From Amycolatopsis benzoatilytica AK 16/65 (lineage in GTDB: Bacteria > Actinomycetota > Actinomycetes > Mycobacteriales > Pseudonocardiaceae), in assembly GCF_000383915.1 (NCBI RefSeq), contig NZ_KB912942.1:2392561-2456560 (forward strand): 64,000 nt of DNA, written 5' to 3'. Shown piece by piece: positions 20,043 through 29,823 of the stretch (position 1 is the stretch's first letter; each line of letters begins with the position of its first letter). The translations under genes were made by a program, and so were the position numbers. The notes beneath the pieces were generated by a model, which ran no database searches, was not told the origin of the DNA, and was given only the letters and a program-made list of their open reading frames with translations.

Positions 20043-21052
20043 GGCTGGATCACCTGCGTCCCTTCTCCGGCGGCCGAGCCCACGAACACCCGGCCGCTCT
20101 GGTCGTCCACGCCCACCGAATTCGGCTGGCGCACCGTCGGGAATCGGTACTTCTCGGTCGGCTCGCCGCCCCGGACGTCGTATCCGACGACCTCGTTGCG
20201 GGCGGTCAAGGTGACCCACGCCAGGCTGCGCTTGGCGTCGTAGGCGATGCCGTACGCGCCACCCGGCACCGGATACCGCTGGCGCAGAATCAGCGGGTTG
20301 GTGGAGAAGGCCAGCAGTGCCCCGGCCCGCGCGTCGGTGACCAGCACCCGGCCGTACGAGTCGGCGACCGCGTTCGCCGCGCCGTCGCCCGCGCGCAGCC
20401 CCTCGTCCATGGTCCCGGCCTGAACGTTCACGCTGAACACGGCGGTGCGCAGCCGGTCCAGGACGACGACGCTGTTTCCGGTGTCGACGACATCGTCGGC
20501 GCTGTAGAGCTGCCCGGTGATCGTCTTGGACACCGCGCCGTTCGTCAGCACCTCGACCGCCTTGCGGTCGCGGACCGCGACCAGCGTGTCCGCTCCGTCC
20601 GCGAGCCCGGCGGCGGGCTGGCCAGCGACCTTCTCGGTGTTCAGCTGCCCGCTCGGGAGCGCGACCCGGGCCAGTACGCCCTTGCTCGGCACTCCGGCGA
20701 TGGCCTGCCCGGCGGAGGCGCTCAGCGACTCGGCCGGGCCGGGCAGCGACACTGTCTTCTTCGGCGCGTCCAGCGAGCCGAGGTCGTAGATCCGCAGCTC
20801 GGGCGGCTGGGCGAGCGCGACGACGAGCGTGCGGCTCTGCTGGTCGGCGGCGATCGCGGACACCGCGGGCATGGCCAGCACCTGCCCGGCCGGGGGCACG
20901 GAAACCGCGGGGGAGGCGGCTGGCGTCGCGGCCGTCGGATGGGCCACCACCTGCAGGCTGTCGTTCGGCTGGGCCGAGGACGAGCAGGCGGAGAGCGCGA
21001 GCGCACCGGCCAGCGGGATCGCGATCCGCGAAACGGCGGCGAGCCGACGCAC
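20039..21052 (-). CDS. YncE-like beta-propeller lipoprotein
   Basis: A 337-residue lipoprotein. The GTG at 21052 follows GGAGG with seven bases spacing. The signal peptide AIPLAGALALSACSS ends in a lipobox. The mature part consists of repeated beta-strand blades (LRIYDLGSLDAPKKTVSL, VLDRLRTAVFSVNVQAG, VVGYDVRGGEPTEKYRFP) with the look of a YVTN/NHL-type propeller. Such proteins usually act as extracytoplasmic binding scaffolds. The gene is coupled to the DUF5703 gene by a four-base overlap. Confidence 0.83.
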   Translation of the reverse strand: MRRLAAVSRIAIPLAGALALSACSSSAQPNDSLQVVAHPTAATPAASPAVSVPPAGQVLAMPAVSAIAADQQSRTLVVALAQPPELRIYDLGSLDAPKKTVSLPGPAESLSASAGQAIAGVPSKGVLARVALPSGQLNTEKVAGQPAAGLADGADTLVAVRDRKAVEVLTNGAVSKTITGQLYSADDVVDTGNSVVVLDRLRTAVFSVNVQAGTMDEGLRAGDGAANAVADSYGRVLVTDARAGALLAFSTNPLILRQRYPVPGGAYGIAYDAKRSLAWVTLTARNEVVGYDVRGGEPTEKYRFPTVRQPNSVGVDDQSGRVFVGSAAGEGTQVIQP

Positions 21053-21147
21053 CTTGATACCTCCACCAGGTTGGCGAGCAGACCCGTCCAGCATCCTCCA
21101 GGATCCCCGAGTCGTCACGCCCATGTCACCGAGCCGACACCTGCGCC

Positions 21148-22110
21148 TCACCTGGTGCCCCGCTCCGGGTAGCCGAAATCGATGCCGCTGACGTCGTCCA
21201 GGGCACTCCGGATAGCAGGCGGGAGCTGCAGGTCTTCGGCGGCGAGCGAGCCGGTCAGCTGCCCGGTGTCGCGGGCGCCGACCACCGGCGCGACGACGCC
21301 GGGCCGATCGCGGACCCAGGCGAGCGCGACGGCCAGCGGGGACGTGCCCAGTCCTTCGGCGGCGGTCACCACGGCCTGCACGATCCGCGCGGCCCGCTCG
21401 GTGCGATGGTGTTCCACGTACCCGGCGTACTCGGTCGAAGCGCCACGCGAGTCCGCTGGGGTGCCGGTGCGGTACTTGCCGGTGAGCACGCCGCGGCCGA
21501 GCGGAGCCCAGGGCAGCAGCCCGATCCCGTGGTGCGCGGCGGCAGGCACGACCTCGCGTTCGACGCCGCGCTCCAGCAGCGAGTACTCGAACTGGCCGGA
21601 CACGATCGGCACGGTCGCGAGCGAGGCGGCCGTCGCGAGCTGCCAGCCGGCGTAGTTGGACACGCCGACGTAGCGGACCTTTCCGCTGGTCACGGCGTAG
21701 TCGAGGGCGGAGATCGTCTCTTCGATCGGCACGCACTCGTCCCAGGCGTGCAGCTGCCACAGGTCGAGGTGGTCGGTCTTGAGACGCTTCAGCGAGCCTT
21801 CGAGCGCAGAGAGCAGCGCACCGCGCGAGGCGCCGCCGCCGAACGGGCCGTCGGTGCGGCGGGCGACAGTCTTGGTGGCGAGCACGACATCGTCGCGCGG
21901 CACCAGGTCGCTGAGGAGTTCGCCGAGCATCCGCTCGGCCTCGCCGCCCGCGTAGAGGTCCGCGGTGTCCACGAGCGTGCCGCCCGCGTCGACGAACGCG
22001 ACTAGCTGGCTGGCCGCCTCGTCCGGATCGGTGTCGCCACCCCAGGTCATGGTGCCGAGGGCCGTCCGCGAGACCCGCAGTCCCGACCGGCCGAGCTGTC
22101 GCTTTTCCAC
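21148..22110 (-). CDS. Aldo/keto reductase
   Basis: A 320-residue TIM-barrel NADPH oxidoreductase of the AKR superfamily. The tetrad is visible as Asp and Tyr in VDTADLYAGGEAERMLG, Lys in VLATKT, and His in LDLWQLHAWD. VRYVGVSNYAGWQL and the C-terminal VVGARDTGQLTGSL fit the AKR11/12-like branch, which reduces aldehydes or ketones. Substrate unknown. GTG start at 22110. It is 95 bases downstream of nothing co-directional and diverges from uppP. Confidence 0.92.
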   Translation of the reverse strand: MEKRQLGRSGLRVSRTALGTMTWGGDTDPDEAASQLVAFVDAGGTLVDTADLYAGGEAERMLGELLSDLVPRDDVVLATKTVARRTDGPFGGGASRGALLSALEGSLKRLKTDHLDLWQLHAWDECVPIEETISALDYAVTSGKVRYVGVSNYAGWQLATAASLATVPIVSGQFEYSLLERGVEREVVPAAAHHGIGLLPWAPLGRGVLTGKYRTGTPADSRGASTEYAGYVEHHRTERAARIVQAVVTAAEGLGTSPLAVALAWVRDRPGVVAPVVGARDTGQLTGSLAAEDLQLPPAIRSALDDVSGIDFGYPERGTR

Positions 22111-22271
22111 GACCGCCGAGCCTAGTGGGCGCGCCCCCGGTTACCGGATCAAGGTGACCCGTGTCGGACCCGGGGGTCTGGGACGAGTCCGCCGGAACCA
22201 CCCGATAGGTTCCCGATCGTGCGAATCGGACTGCGCCCCGTGCGGGCGGGCGAACCGGCGGGAGCGGCCTG

Positions 22272-23114
22272 ATGGGATGGTTCGAGGCCCTGATTCTGGG
22301 GCTGGTTCAGGGGCTCACCGAGTTCTTGCCGATTTCCTCGAGCGCGCACGTGCGGATCGTCGCGGCGTTCGCCGGCTGGGGCGACCCGGGCGCGGCGTTC
22401 ACCGCGGTCACCCAGATCGGCACCGAGCTCGCGGTGATCCTGTACTTCGGCGCGAAGATCGGCCGGATCCTGCGCGCCTGGTTCTTCTCGCTGTACCGGC
22501 CGGACTGGCGGCGCGACCCGGACGCGCGGCTGGGCTGGCTGATCATCGTCGGCTCGCTGCCGATCGTCGTGCTCGGCCTGCTGCTGCAGAACGAGATCGA
22601 CCGGGCGTTCCGCGACCTGCGGATCACCGCCGTCACGCTGATCGTGTTCGGCCTGATCCTGCTGTTCGCCGACCGGACCGCGAAGCAGCAGCGGACGCTG
22701 GACCACCTGAACGTGCCGCACGGCCTGGTCTACGGCTTCGCGCAGGCGCTCGCCCTGATCCCGGGCGTGTCGCGCTCGGGCGGCACGACGAGCGCCGGCC
22801 TGCTGATGGGCTACACCCGGTCGGAAGCGGCGGAGTACTCCTTCCTGCTGGCCGTGCCCGCGGTGTTCGGCTCGGGGCTGTACAAGCTGACCGACATCGG
22901 CAAGAACGGCGAGAACGCGCAGTGGGGCCCGACGATCCTGGCCACCCTGGTCGCGTTCGGCGTCGGCTACCTGGTGATCGCCTGGCTGATGGCCTACATC
23001 AAGAAGCGCAGCTTCGTGCCGTTCGTCATCTACCGGGTGGTGCTCGGCGCGGTCCTGCTCGTCCTGGTCTTCGGCGGCGTGCTCGACCCGAACGCGGGGC
23101 CGGTCGGCGGCTGA
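22272..23114 (+). CDS. uppP: Undecaprenyl-diphosphatase UppP (BacA)
   Basis: A 280-residue integral membrane phosphatase that regenerates undecaprenyl phosphate, the lipid carrier of peptidoglycan and other envelope polymers. Overexpression of the family confers bacitracin resistance. Family motifs are intact: [17 protein letters not shown] at the N-terminus and [18 protein letters not shown] near residue 160, and about seven or eight membrane spans can be traced. The ATG follows a GGGAG ribosome binding site. It is 29 bases upstream of a histidine phosphatase gene, the same pair as M. tuberculosis Rv2136c-Rv2135c. Confidence 0.96.
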   Translation: MGWFEALILGLVQGLTEFLPISSSAHVRIVAAFAGWGDPGAAFTAVTQIGTELAVILYFGAKIGRILRAWFFSLYRPDWRRDPDARLGWLIIVGSLPIVVLGLLLQNEIDRAFRDLRITAVTLIVFGLILLFADRTAKQQRTLDHLNVPHGLVYGFAQALALIPGVSRSGGTTSAGLLMGYTRSEAAEYSFLLAVPAVFGSGLYKLTDIGKNGENAQWGPTILATLVAFGVGYLVIAWLMAYIKKRSFVPFVIYRVVLGAVLLVLVFGGVLDPNAGPVGG

Positions 23115-23143
23115 GCCCGCCGATCACCGGTTAGGGTGGCGGA

Positions 23144-23848
23144 GTGAGTACGGTCATCTTGCTCCGCCACGGAAAGTCCACCGCGAACGGTTCCGGCGTG
23201 CTCGCCGGCCGGATGCCCAAGGTCGCGCTGGACGACACCGGCCGCCAGCAGGCGGCGGCGCTGGTCGAGCGGTTCGCCGGAGTGCCGCTGGCCGAGCTGG
23301 TGGTGTCGCCGATGCTGCGCTGCAAGCAGACAGTCGCGCCGCTGGCCGCCGAGCGCGGCCTGGCGAAGACAGTCGAACCCGGACTGTCTGAAGTGGACTA
23401 CGGAGACTGGACCGGTCGCGAGCTCAAGGCATTGGTCAAGGAGCCGCTGTGGCGAGTGGTGCAGGCGCACCCGTCCGCCGCGGTCTTCCCGGGCGGCGAG
23501 GGGCTGGCCGCGATGCAGGCCCGCGCGGTCGCCGCGATCCGCGCGCACGACGCCCGGATCACCGCTGAGCACGGCGACCACGCGGTGTGGGCGGTGTGCA
23601 GCCACGGCGACGTGATCAAGGCGATCCTGGCCGACGCGCTGGGCCAGCACCTCGACGCGTTCCAGCGGATCGTCGTGGATCCAGCGGCGGTCTCGGTGGT
23701 CCGCTACACCGAGACACGCCCGTTCGTCCTGCGGGTGAACGAACACGGCGGCGACCTGGCCGGGATCGTGCCGCCGCCGCCGAAGAAGCGCACTCGCGCG
23801 AAGAAGGCGTCCAGCGACGCGGTGGTGGGCGGCAGCACCGGCCGCTGA
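23144..23848 (+). CDS. Histidine phosphatase (MSMEG_4193-type)
   Basis: A 234-residue protein of the phosphoglycerate-mutase-like superfamily. The catalytic motif is ILLRHGKSTAN at the N-terminus, with the second His in AVCSHGDVIKAILAD. The C-terminus is a basic Lys/Arg-rich tail (PPPKKRTRAKKA). The subfamily is typically encoded beside uppP in actinobacteria. Its substrate is not established. GTG start at 23144, 29 bases after uppP, so it is likely co-transcribed with it. Confidence 0.9.
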   Translation: MSTVILLRHGKSTANGSGVLAGRMPKVALDDTGRQQAAALVERFAGVPLAELVVSPMLRCKQTVAPLAAERGLAKTVEPGLSEVDYGDWTGRELKALVKEPLWRVVQAHPSAAVFPGGEGLAAMQARAVAAIRAHDARITAEHGDHAVWAVCSHGDVIKAILADALGQHLDAFQRIVVDPAAVSVVRYTETRPFVLRVNEHGGDLAGIVPPPPKKRTRAKKASSDAVVGGSTGR

Positions 23849-23945
23849 GCGGCAGCAGCCAGGACGCCGGGAACGGCCGCCCTGCGCTGCGCTGGCACCG
23901 GCCCGCTCCGGCAACGTCCGTGGTGGGCGCCGTGCGGGAACCCGG

Positions 23946-24000
23946 GTCCGTGATGGGCCCTTGGAGGGAATCAGAGTCCGGGAAGGGGCCCTCCACGGAC
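23946..24000. repeat. Family A hairpin repeat, copy 5 (55 bp)
   Basis: GTCCGTGATGGGCCC... with middle AATCAGAGTCC and closing CCCTCCACGGAC. Outer arms pair with compensating changes. It lies between the plus-strand histidine phosphatase and M3 peptidase genes. Confidence 0.88.
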
Positions 24001-24145
24001 GGCTGGCAAGCCCAGGCGGCAATTCCTCCTGCCGCGAATGTTCCCCCATCGAGAACGAGCCACCCCCGCCCCGACAGTCCTTCCGTCGGGCCCCCGACCC
24101 CGTAGGGTGGCAGGACCGACGTGGAGAACCAGGAGCACATCCCGA

Positions 24146-26197
24146 ATGATTTCCCCGGACAACCCGTTCGCCGTCCCCAGCGAGCTGCCGTACGAGCTGC
24201 CGCCGTTCGACAGGATCGCCGAGGAGCACTACCGGCCCGCTTTCGAGGCCGGGCTCGCCGAGCACGTCGCGGACGTCGAGCGGATCGCGGACGATCCCGC
24301 GGAGCCGACGTTCGAGAACACGATCGAGGCGCTGGAGCGGGCCGGTGCGCTGCTGGACCGGGTGTCCGGCACCTTCTTCAACATCGCCGGCTCGAACTCG
24401 ACGGACGAGGTCCAGGCGATCCAGGCCGAGCTGGCCCCGAAGCTGGCCGCGCACTCCGACGCGATCCACCTGAACCCGAAGCTGTTCGCCCGCATCGACG
24501 CGCTGTTCCAGCAGCGCGCCGAGCTGGGCCTGAGCCCGGAGGCGCTGCGGTTGCTGGAGCGGCGGCACACCGACTTCAGGCGGGCGGGCGCCGGATTGCC
24601 GGAAGCGGACCAGGAGAAGCTGCGCGCGCTGAACGAGCAGCTGTCGACGCTGCAGACCCGCTTCTCGCAGAACCTGCTGCGCGACACCAACGAGCTGGCT
24701 GTTGTTCTGGACGACGTCGCGGACCTGGCCGGGCTCAGCGACAGCGCGATCGCCGCAGCGGCGCAGACCGCAACCGAGCGTGGTCTCGAAGGCAAGTACG
24801 TGCTGACGCTGACGCTGCCGACCGCGCAGGCGGCCGTCGAGTCGCTGGAGAACCGCGCGGTGCGCGAGCGCGTCTACACCGCGTCGGTGTCGCGCGGCAA
24901 CCGCGGCAACGAGTACGACAACAACGCGGTGGCCGCGGAAATCGTGCGGCTGCGCATCGAGCGCGCGACGCTGCTGGGCTACCCGAACCACGCGGCGTAC
25001 GTGATCGCGGACGAGACCGCCAAGACCGTCGAGGCGGCGGGCGGTCTGCTGGAGCGGCTGGCACCGGTCGCGGTGGCCAACGCTCGCACCGAAGCGGCCG
25101 AGCTGCAGCAGCTGCTCGAAGCAGACGTGCCGGGCGCGACGCTGCAGCCGTGGGACTGGGCGTTCTACGCGGCGAAGGTCCGCCGTGAGCGGTTCAAGCT
25201 GGACACCGAGCAGCTGCGGCCGTACTTCGAGCTGGACCGGGTGCTGCACGACGGCGTGTTCGTCGCGGCGAACCGGTTGTACGGCTTGACCTTCACCGAG
25301 CGGACCGACCTGCCGAAGTACCACCCGGAGGTCCGCGTCTACGAGGTGTTCGACGCCGACGGGGCCGGGCTGGGCCTGTTCTTGACCGACTACTACACCC
25401 GCGAATCCAAGCGCGGCGGCGCGTGGATGAACAACTTCGTGGACCAGTCGCGGCTGCTCGGCCGCCACACCGTGGTGGTCAACGTGCTGAACGTGACGAA
25501 GCCGCAGGCGGGGGAGCCCACCCTGCTCTCGCTGGACGAGGCGCGCACGGTCTTCCACGAGTTCGGGCACGCGCTGCACTCCCTGCTGTCCGGAGTGCAG
25601 TTCCCGACCTTCACCGGCACCAACGTGCCGCGGGACTTCGTCGAGTACCCGTCGCAGGTCAACGAGATGTGGATGCTGTGGCCGGAAATCCTGGCCAGCT
25701 ACGCCAAGCACAACGTGACGGGGGAGCCGTTGCCGGCTTCGACGGTCGAGCAGCTGGAGGCCGCGCAACAGTACGGCGAAGGGTTCCGCACCACCGAGTA
25801 CCTGGCCGCGGCGCTGCTTGACCTCGCGTGGCACCGGCTCGGCCCGGACGACGCGGTGGAGGACGTGCAGCAGTTCGAGGCGGCGGCGCTGGAGAAGGCC
25901 GGGGTGGCGCTGGAAAGCGTTCCGCCGCGGTATCGGACGACGTACTTCAACCACGTCTTCTCGGGCGGGTACAGCGCGGGCTACTACTCCTACATCTGGA
26001 GCGAGGTGCTCGACGCCGACACCGTGCAGTGGTTCACCGAAAACGGCGGCCTCAAGCGGGAGAACGGGGACCACTTCCGGTCCGCCTTGCTCGGCCTGGG
26101 CGGCAGCGTGGACCCGATGGAGGCGTTCGCGAACTTCCGCGGCCGCGCGCCGGAGATCGAGCCGCTGCTGAAGCGGCGCGGCCTGGCCGGCGCGTAA
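24146..26197 (+). CDS. M3 family metallopeptidase (peptidyl-dipeptidase Dcp-like)
   Basis: A 683-residue cytoplasmic zinc peptidase that cleaves small peptides. The zinc motif is FHEFGHALHSLL with His471, Glu472 and His475, and the downstream metal-binding Glu lies in the FVEYPSQVNEMWM segment. The length and N-terminal layout (PPFDRIAEEHYRPAFEAGL) match Dcp/oligopeptidase A. The ATG at 24146 is preferred because the conserved N-terminus begins there, with AGGAG ten bases upstream. It ends at a long terminator hairpin. Confidence 0.94.
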   Translation: MISPDNPFAVPSELPYELPPFDRIAEEHYRPAFEAGLAEHVADVERIADDPAEPTFENTIEALERAGALLDRVSGTFFNIAGSNSTDEVQAIQAELAPKLAAHSDAIHLNPKLFARIDALFQQRAELGLSPEALRLLERRHTDFRRAGAGLPEADQEKLRALNEQLSTLQTRFSQNLLRDTNELAVVLDDVADLAGLSDSAIAAAAQTATERGLEGKYVLTLTLPTAQAAVESLENRAVRERVYTASVSRGNRGNEYDNNAVAAEIVRLRIERATLLGYPNHAAYVIADETAKTVEAAGGLLERLAPVAVANARTEAAELQQLLEADVPGATLQPWDWAFYAAKVRRERFKLDTEQLRPYFELDRVLHDGVFVAANRLYGLTFTERTDLPKYHPEVRVYEVFDADGAGLGLFLTDYYTRESKRGGAWMNNFVDQSRLLGRHTVVVNVLNVTKPQAGEPTLLSLDEARTVFHEFGHALHSLLSGVQFPTFTGTNVPRDFVEYPSQVNEMWMLWPEILASYAKHNVTGEPLPASTVEQLEAAQQYGEGFRTTEYLAAALLDLAWHRLGPDDAVEDVQQFEAAALEKAGVALESVPPRYRTTYFNHVFSGGYSAGYYSYIWSEVLDADTVQWFTENGGLKRENGDHFRSALLGLGGSVDPMEAFANFRGRAPEIEPLLKRRGLAGA

Positions 26198-26204
26198 GAC
26201 CAGC

Positions 26205-26222
26205 GTATAACGCCCTATACGG
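26205..26222 (+). repeat. Family C motif, copy 1
   Basis: The 18-mer GTATAACGCCCTATACGG contains inverted arms GTATA and TATAC six bases apart. It begins eight bases after the M3 peptidase stop and forms part of the left arm of the terminator there. Confidence 0.8.
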
Positions 26223-26256
26223 CGGAGCGGGAGGGCTCCGTCGGATAGGGCGTTTT
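26209..26256 (+). terminator. Terminator hairpin after the M3 peptidase gene
   Basis: The stem AACGCCCTAT (26209-26218) pairs with ATAGGGCGTT (26245-26254). An inner stem CGGAGC (26223-26228) pairs with GCTCCG (26235-26240). Together they give a nearly continuous stem of about 20 bp with a six-base loop, running into TTTT at 26253-26256. Confidence 0.88.
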
Positions 26257-26440
26257 CGGGTGCCTGCCGGGCCTTCGGTGACGAAAACCGCGGCGGATGC
26301 GGATCGCTGCCGCGCGCACAAGAGCCGGAATTCGTCGGATCGGCTGAATCCCGGACGTGAGTCTCGGCGGAACCGACGAAGCCGCACAGGGGGTCGATGA
26401 CCCGACAATGCGGCGTCGCCGATTCAAGGAGGATCCGCCT

Positions 26441-27691
26441 GTGAGCACTCCGAGTTCCGTCTCCGTCGTGCGGCGGACCGAACGGACCACCCTGACGCTG
26501 CTCGTGGGCGTCTTCATCATCGACTACATCGACCGGGTCATGATCGCGGTGGCGCTGCCGCTGATCGGCGCGGAGTTCGGGCTGAACAAGACCACCCAAG
26601 GCCTGGTGGTCTCCGCGTTCGCGATCGCCTACTTGATCGGGCAGATGCCCGGCGGGCTGCTCGCGGACCGGGTGGGCGCCCGGCCGCTGCTGGTGATCTC
26701 CCTGGTGGCCTGGTCGGTGTTCACCGCCGCGACCGGGTTCGCGCCGGCACTCGTCGTGCTGCTGGTGCTGCGCGCGGCATTCGGGTTCGCGCAGGCGCTG
26801 TTCCCTGGCGCGGCGTTCAAGGCGCTGGCCGAACGCACCACGCAGGAAGGCCGCAGCCGTGGTGCCGGTCTGCTGCTGGCGTCGAACTCGGTCGGTGCCG
26901 GGCTCGGTCCGCTGCTCGTCGCGCCGCTGGTGGTGGCGGCGGGCTGGCGGCACACGTTCTGGATCGTCGCGGCCGCCGGGCTGGTCGTCGGCCTGCTGTT
27001 GTGGCGTCTGCTGCCCCCGCCGCTGCCGCGAGAGCTGACCGAGCCGGACGCGCGGGTCACGCCGGTGAAGGTGCCGGTTTCGAAGGTGCTGCGGAACAAG
27101 CTCGTGGTCCGCTGCGCGCTGATGTTCGCCTGCTTCAACATGCTGGCCTATGGGATGATCACCTGGGTGCCGTCCTACCTGGTCGAAGCGAAAGGCATGT
27201 CGCTCGTCTCGGCGGGCATCTCGGCGGCGATCCCGCAGCTCGTCAGCGCGGCGGCAGTGCTGCTCGGCGGCTGGCTGATGAGCAAGTACTTCGACCAGCG
27301 GCCGCGGCTGCTGGTGGTTCCCGCGCTGGTGGTGTCGGCCGCGGTGCTGGTGGCGATGCTGCTCGCTGAGTCCGCGACTCTGTTCACCGTGCTGCAGACG
27401 GTGGCGATGTTCATCAGCGGCCTGGCGTCGATCGGCATCGTCGGGTTGCCGCTTCGGGTGCTGCCGCGCGATCTGGTCGGCACCGGGATGGGCCTGGTGA
27501 ACTCCGGCGGCCAGCTCGCCGGGGTGCTCGCGCCGCTGGTGATGGGCTGGCTCGCGGACCAGTTCGGATTCGCTGCGGCGTTCGGCTTCCTTGCCGTGTC
27601 GACGCTGGCCGCGGCGCTGATCTCGCTGTCCACCCGGTCCACCCAGCTGGGTCTGGAGGCGCCGGCGTCCGCGCGCGAACGGGTCAGCTGA
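26441..27691 (+). CDS. MFS transporter, anion:cation symporter-like
   Basis: A 416-residue permease with about 12 membrane spans. The GTG at 26441 follows a strong AAGGAGGAT (26426-26434), which is why I reject the longer upstream frame. Motifs include FIIDYIDRVMIAVALPLIG in TM1, GQMPGGLLADRVGARPLL in loop 2-3, and LNKTTQGLVVSAFAIAYLIG. These fit the ACS branch (glucarate, phthalate or tartrate-like organic anions). No catabolic genes are adjacent, so the substrate is open. Confidence 0.9.
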   Translation: MSTPSSVSVVRRTERTTLTLLVGVFIIDYIDRVMIAVALPLIGAEFGLNKTTQGLVVSAFAIAYLIGQMPGGLLADRVGARPLLVISLVAWSVFTAATGFAPALVVLLVLRAAFGFAQALFPGAAFKALAERTTQEGRSRGAGLLLASNSVGAGLGPLLVAPLVVAAGWRHTFWIVAAAGLVVGLLLWRLLPPPLPRELTEPDARVTPVKVPVSKVLRNKLVVRCALMFACFNMLAYGMITWVPSYLVEAKGMSLVSAGISAAIPQLVSAAAVLLGGWLMSKYFDQRPRLLVVPALVVSAAVLVAMLLAESATLFTVLQTVAMFISGLASIGIVGLPLRVLPRDLVGTGMGLVNSGGQLAGVLAPLVMGWLADQFGFAAAFGFLAVSTLAAALISLSTRSTQLGLEAPASARERVS

Positions 27692-27778
27692 CCCCGGGCG
27701 GGGCCTCGTGGTTTCCCGGGCGGACCACGGGGCCCCGGCGGCATCCGACGAACCGACCCGGCCGTTCGGCCGCATTAA

Positions 27779-27814
27779 TGGTCTAGACCTTGACGGGATA
27801 TCTGGTCCAGTCCA
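27779..27814 (+). promoter_or_regulatory. DasR-like operator (dre) and direct repeat upstream of the chitinase gene
   Basis: TGGTCTAGACCT at 27779-27790 contains the palindrome GGTCTAGACC, the core of the Streptomyces dre box recognised by DasR. A second, imperfect copy TGGTCCAGTCCA lies at 27803-27814, exactly 24 bases later. Paired 12-bp repeats of this type occur in Streptomyces chitinase promoters. The sites are 62-97 bases upstream of the chitinase ATG. Confidence 0.78.
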
Positions 27815-27875
27815 ATTCTGGGAAAGTTCCGGCCGCGCGCCGCCGCGCGGCCCCTTTCCGGCACTGGAGCCCGCC

Positions 27876-29618
27876 ATGCGACGAAGAAGGCACCTGTCCC
27901 GATGGTCCGCCCTGCTGGCCGCCGCCGCGGCGCCGCTCGGCGTCCTGGTCGCCACTGCCGGTCCGGCCACGGCCGCGACACCGTTGCCGAACCATGTGTT
28001 CGCGCCCTACTTCGAGTCCTGGAACGGCGAGAGCCCGGCGGCAATGGCGCAGGACGCCGGCGTCCAGCACCTGACCATGGCCTTTCTCCAGGCCGCGACG
28101 AAGGGCCAGTGCACGGTCTACTGGAACGGCGACAGCGGCATGCCGGTAGCCGACTCGACGTTCGGCGCGGACATCCGCGCCATCCGCTCGCGCGGCGGCG
28201 ACGTGATCCCGTCGTTCGGCGGCTACACCGCGGACAACACCGGTACTGAGATCGCCGACAGCTGCACGAACGCCGACCAGATCGCCGCCGCGTACGAATC
28301 GGTGGTCACCACCTATGACGTCCCGCGGCTGGACATGGACGTCGAAGACAACTCGCTGACCGACTCGGCCGGGATCGACCGGCGCAACAAGGCGATCAAG
28401 AAGGTGCAGGACTGGGCCGCGGCGAGCGGCCGCCAGCTGCAGATCTCCTACACTCTGCCGACCACCACGAGCGGCCTGGCCAGCGCGTTGGGAGTGCTGG
28501 AGAACGCGGTGTCGAACGGGACCCGGGTCGACGTCGTCAATCTGATGACGTTCGACTACTACGACAACGCCAGTCACCAAATGGCGCAGGACACCCAGAC
28601 CGCGGCGGCCGGGCTGGTGTCGCAGCTGGGCCGGCTGTATCCGGACAAGACCGAGGCGCAGTTGTGGGCGATGGTCGGCATCACCGAGATGCCTGGCATC
28701 GACGATTTCGGCGCAGCCGAGACGTTCACGACCGCGGACGCGACGGCGGTCTACGACTGGGCGGCCTCGAAGGGCATCAACGAGCTGTCGTTCTGGGCGC
28801 TGCAGCGCGACAACGGCGGGTGCCCCGGCACCGGCGGCTCGGACACCTGCTCCGGCATCGCGCAGGACAAGTGGTACTTCAGCCATACGTTCGCGCCGTT
28901 CACCGGCGGAACCCCAGTGCCGGGCAACGATTCCTCGGTGTCCGCGAGCCCGTCGTCGGCCTCGGTCGACCCGGGCGGCGCTGCTTCCGCGAAGCTGACC
29001 ACAGCGGTGACTTCCGGTACCGCGGAGCAGGTTTCGTTCGCGGTGAGCGGCGCGCCGGCCGGCGTGGCTGCCTCGGTCAGCCCGGGAACGGTGACCGCGG
29101 GGGACAGTGCCACCCTCTCGATCACTACGACGGCGGCCGCTCAGCCCGGCGTCTATCCGTTGACAGTCACCGGTACCACGCCGAGTGGTGGCAGCCGCAC
29201 TGCGACGTACACGTTGACTGTCAATGGAACCAGCCCGGCTGGCACTGTGAGCAACGGCAACTTCGAAACCGGTGCGCTGGGCCCGTGGACCGGGGCAGGG
29301 GATACCGTCGTGTCGTCGCCAGTCCATTCCGGCAGCCACGCGCTGAAGGTGTCGCCGACCGCGGCGACCACCGGAGAAGCGGCGCAGAACCTGACGCTCG
29401 CGCCGAACCACGCATACACGCTGACTGCCTGGGTGCAGGGCGGATATGCCTACGCGGGAGTGCGCGGGGACGCGACGGCGAGCGATTGGACGTCACAGGC
29501 CGCCTGGACTCAGCTGACGGTGCCGTTCAAGACCGGCTCGACCGGCGCGGTGACGGTATACCTCCACGGCTGGTACGGCCAGGCCCCGATCTACGCGGAC
29601 GATGTCTCGGTGAGCTGA
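27876..29618 (+). CDS. Secreted GH18 chitinase with fibronectin/NEW3-like and C-terminal carbohydrate-binding domains
   Basis: A 580-residue exported enzyme. The signal peptide covers about 1-38 (RWSALLAAAAAPLGVLVATA). The GH18 domain (about 40-345) has the catalytic pattern LDMDVED with Asp153, Asp155 and Glu157 as general acid. A beta-sandwich of about 95 residues (SVSASPSSASVDPGGAASA onward) follows, then a C-terminal carbohydrate-binding module starting VSNGNFETGALGPWTG. It should hydrolyse chitin outside the cell. The ATG at 27876 is chosen because the signal peptide starts there; a GGAG lies eight bases upstream. The DasR-like operator upstream implies repression relieved by amino-sugar phosphates. 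Confidence 0.92.
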   Translation: MRRRRHLSRWSALLAAAAAPLGVLVATAGPATAATPLPNHVFAPYFESWNGESPAAMAQDAGVQHLTMAFLQAATKGQCTVYWNGDSGMPVADSTFGADIRAIRSRGGDVIPSFGGYTADNTGTEIADSCTNADQIAAAYESVVTTYDVPRLDMDVEDNSLTDSAGIDRRNKAIKKVQDWAAASGRQLQISYTLPTTTSGLASALGVLENAVSNGTRVDVVNLMTFDYYDNASHQMAQDTQTAAAGLVSQLGRLYPDKTEAQLWAMVGITEMPGIDDFGAAETFTTADATAVYDWAASKGINELSFWALQRDNGGCPGTGGSDTCSGIAQDKWYFSHTFAPFTGGTPVPGNDSSVSASPSSASVDPGGAASAKLTTAVTSGTAEQVSFAVSGAPAGVAASVSPGTVTAGDSATLSITTTAAAQPGVYPLTVTGTTPSGGSRTATYTLTVNGTSPAGTVSNGNFETGALGPWTGAGDTVVSSPVHSGSHALKVSPTAATTGEAAQNLTLAPNHAYTLTAWVQGGYAYAGVRGDATASDWTSQAAWTQLTVPFKTGSTGAVTVYLHGWYGQAPIYADDVSVS

Positions 29619-29823
29619 CCGCCGCGCTCCTGCCTCCTGGTGCGGACTGTGCTCGCAGGGAGGTCCCGGTCTGCAACGCTTCGGCCGAACCTCCGGCGCG
29701 GTGTCTCACCGGACGTTCGGCACGAAGCGTGCGGGCCGATCACGGCTATGCCCGAGTCGGGCAGGGCGGTCCGTGGCAACTACCGGCCAATATTTCCGTG
29801 ACCGGCGTGAAAACCATGGTGGT

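Noticed and set aside
23030..27970. A 1646-codon minus-strand open frame
   Set aside because: It spans uppP end, phosphatase, M3 peptidase and MFS genes with recognisable plus-strand domains. Its Gln/Arg-rich composition is typical of antisense frames in GC-rich DNA.
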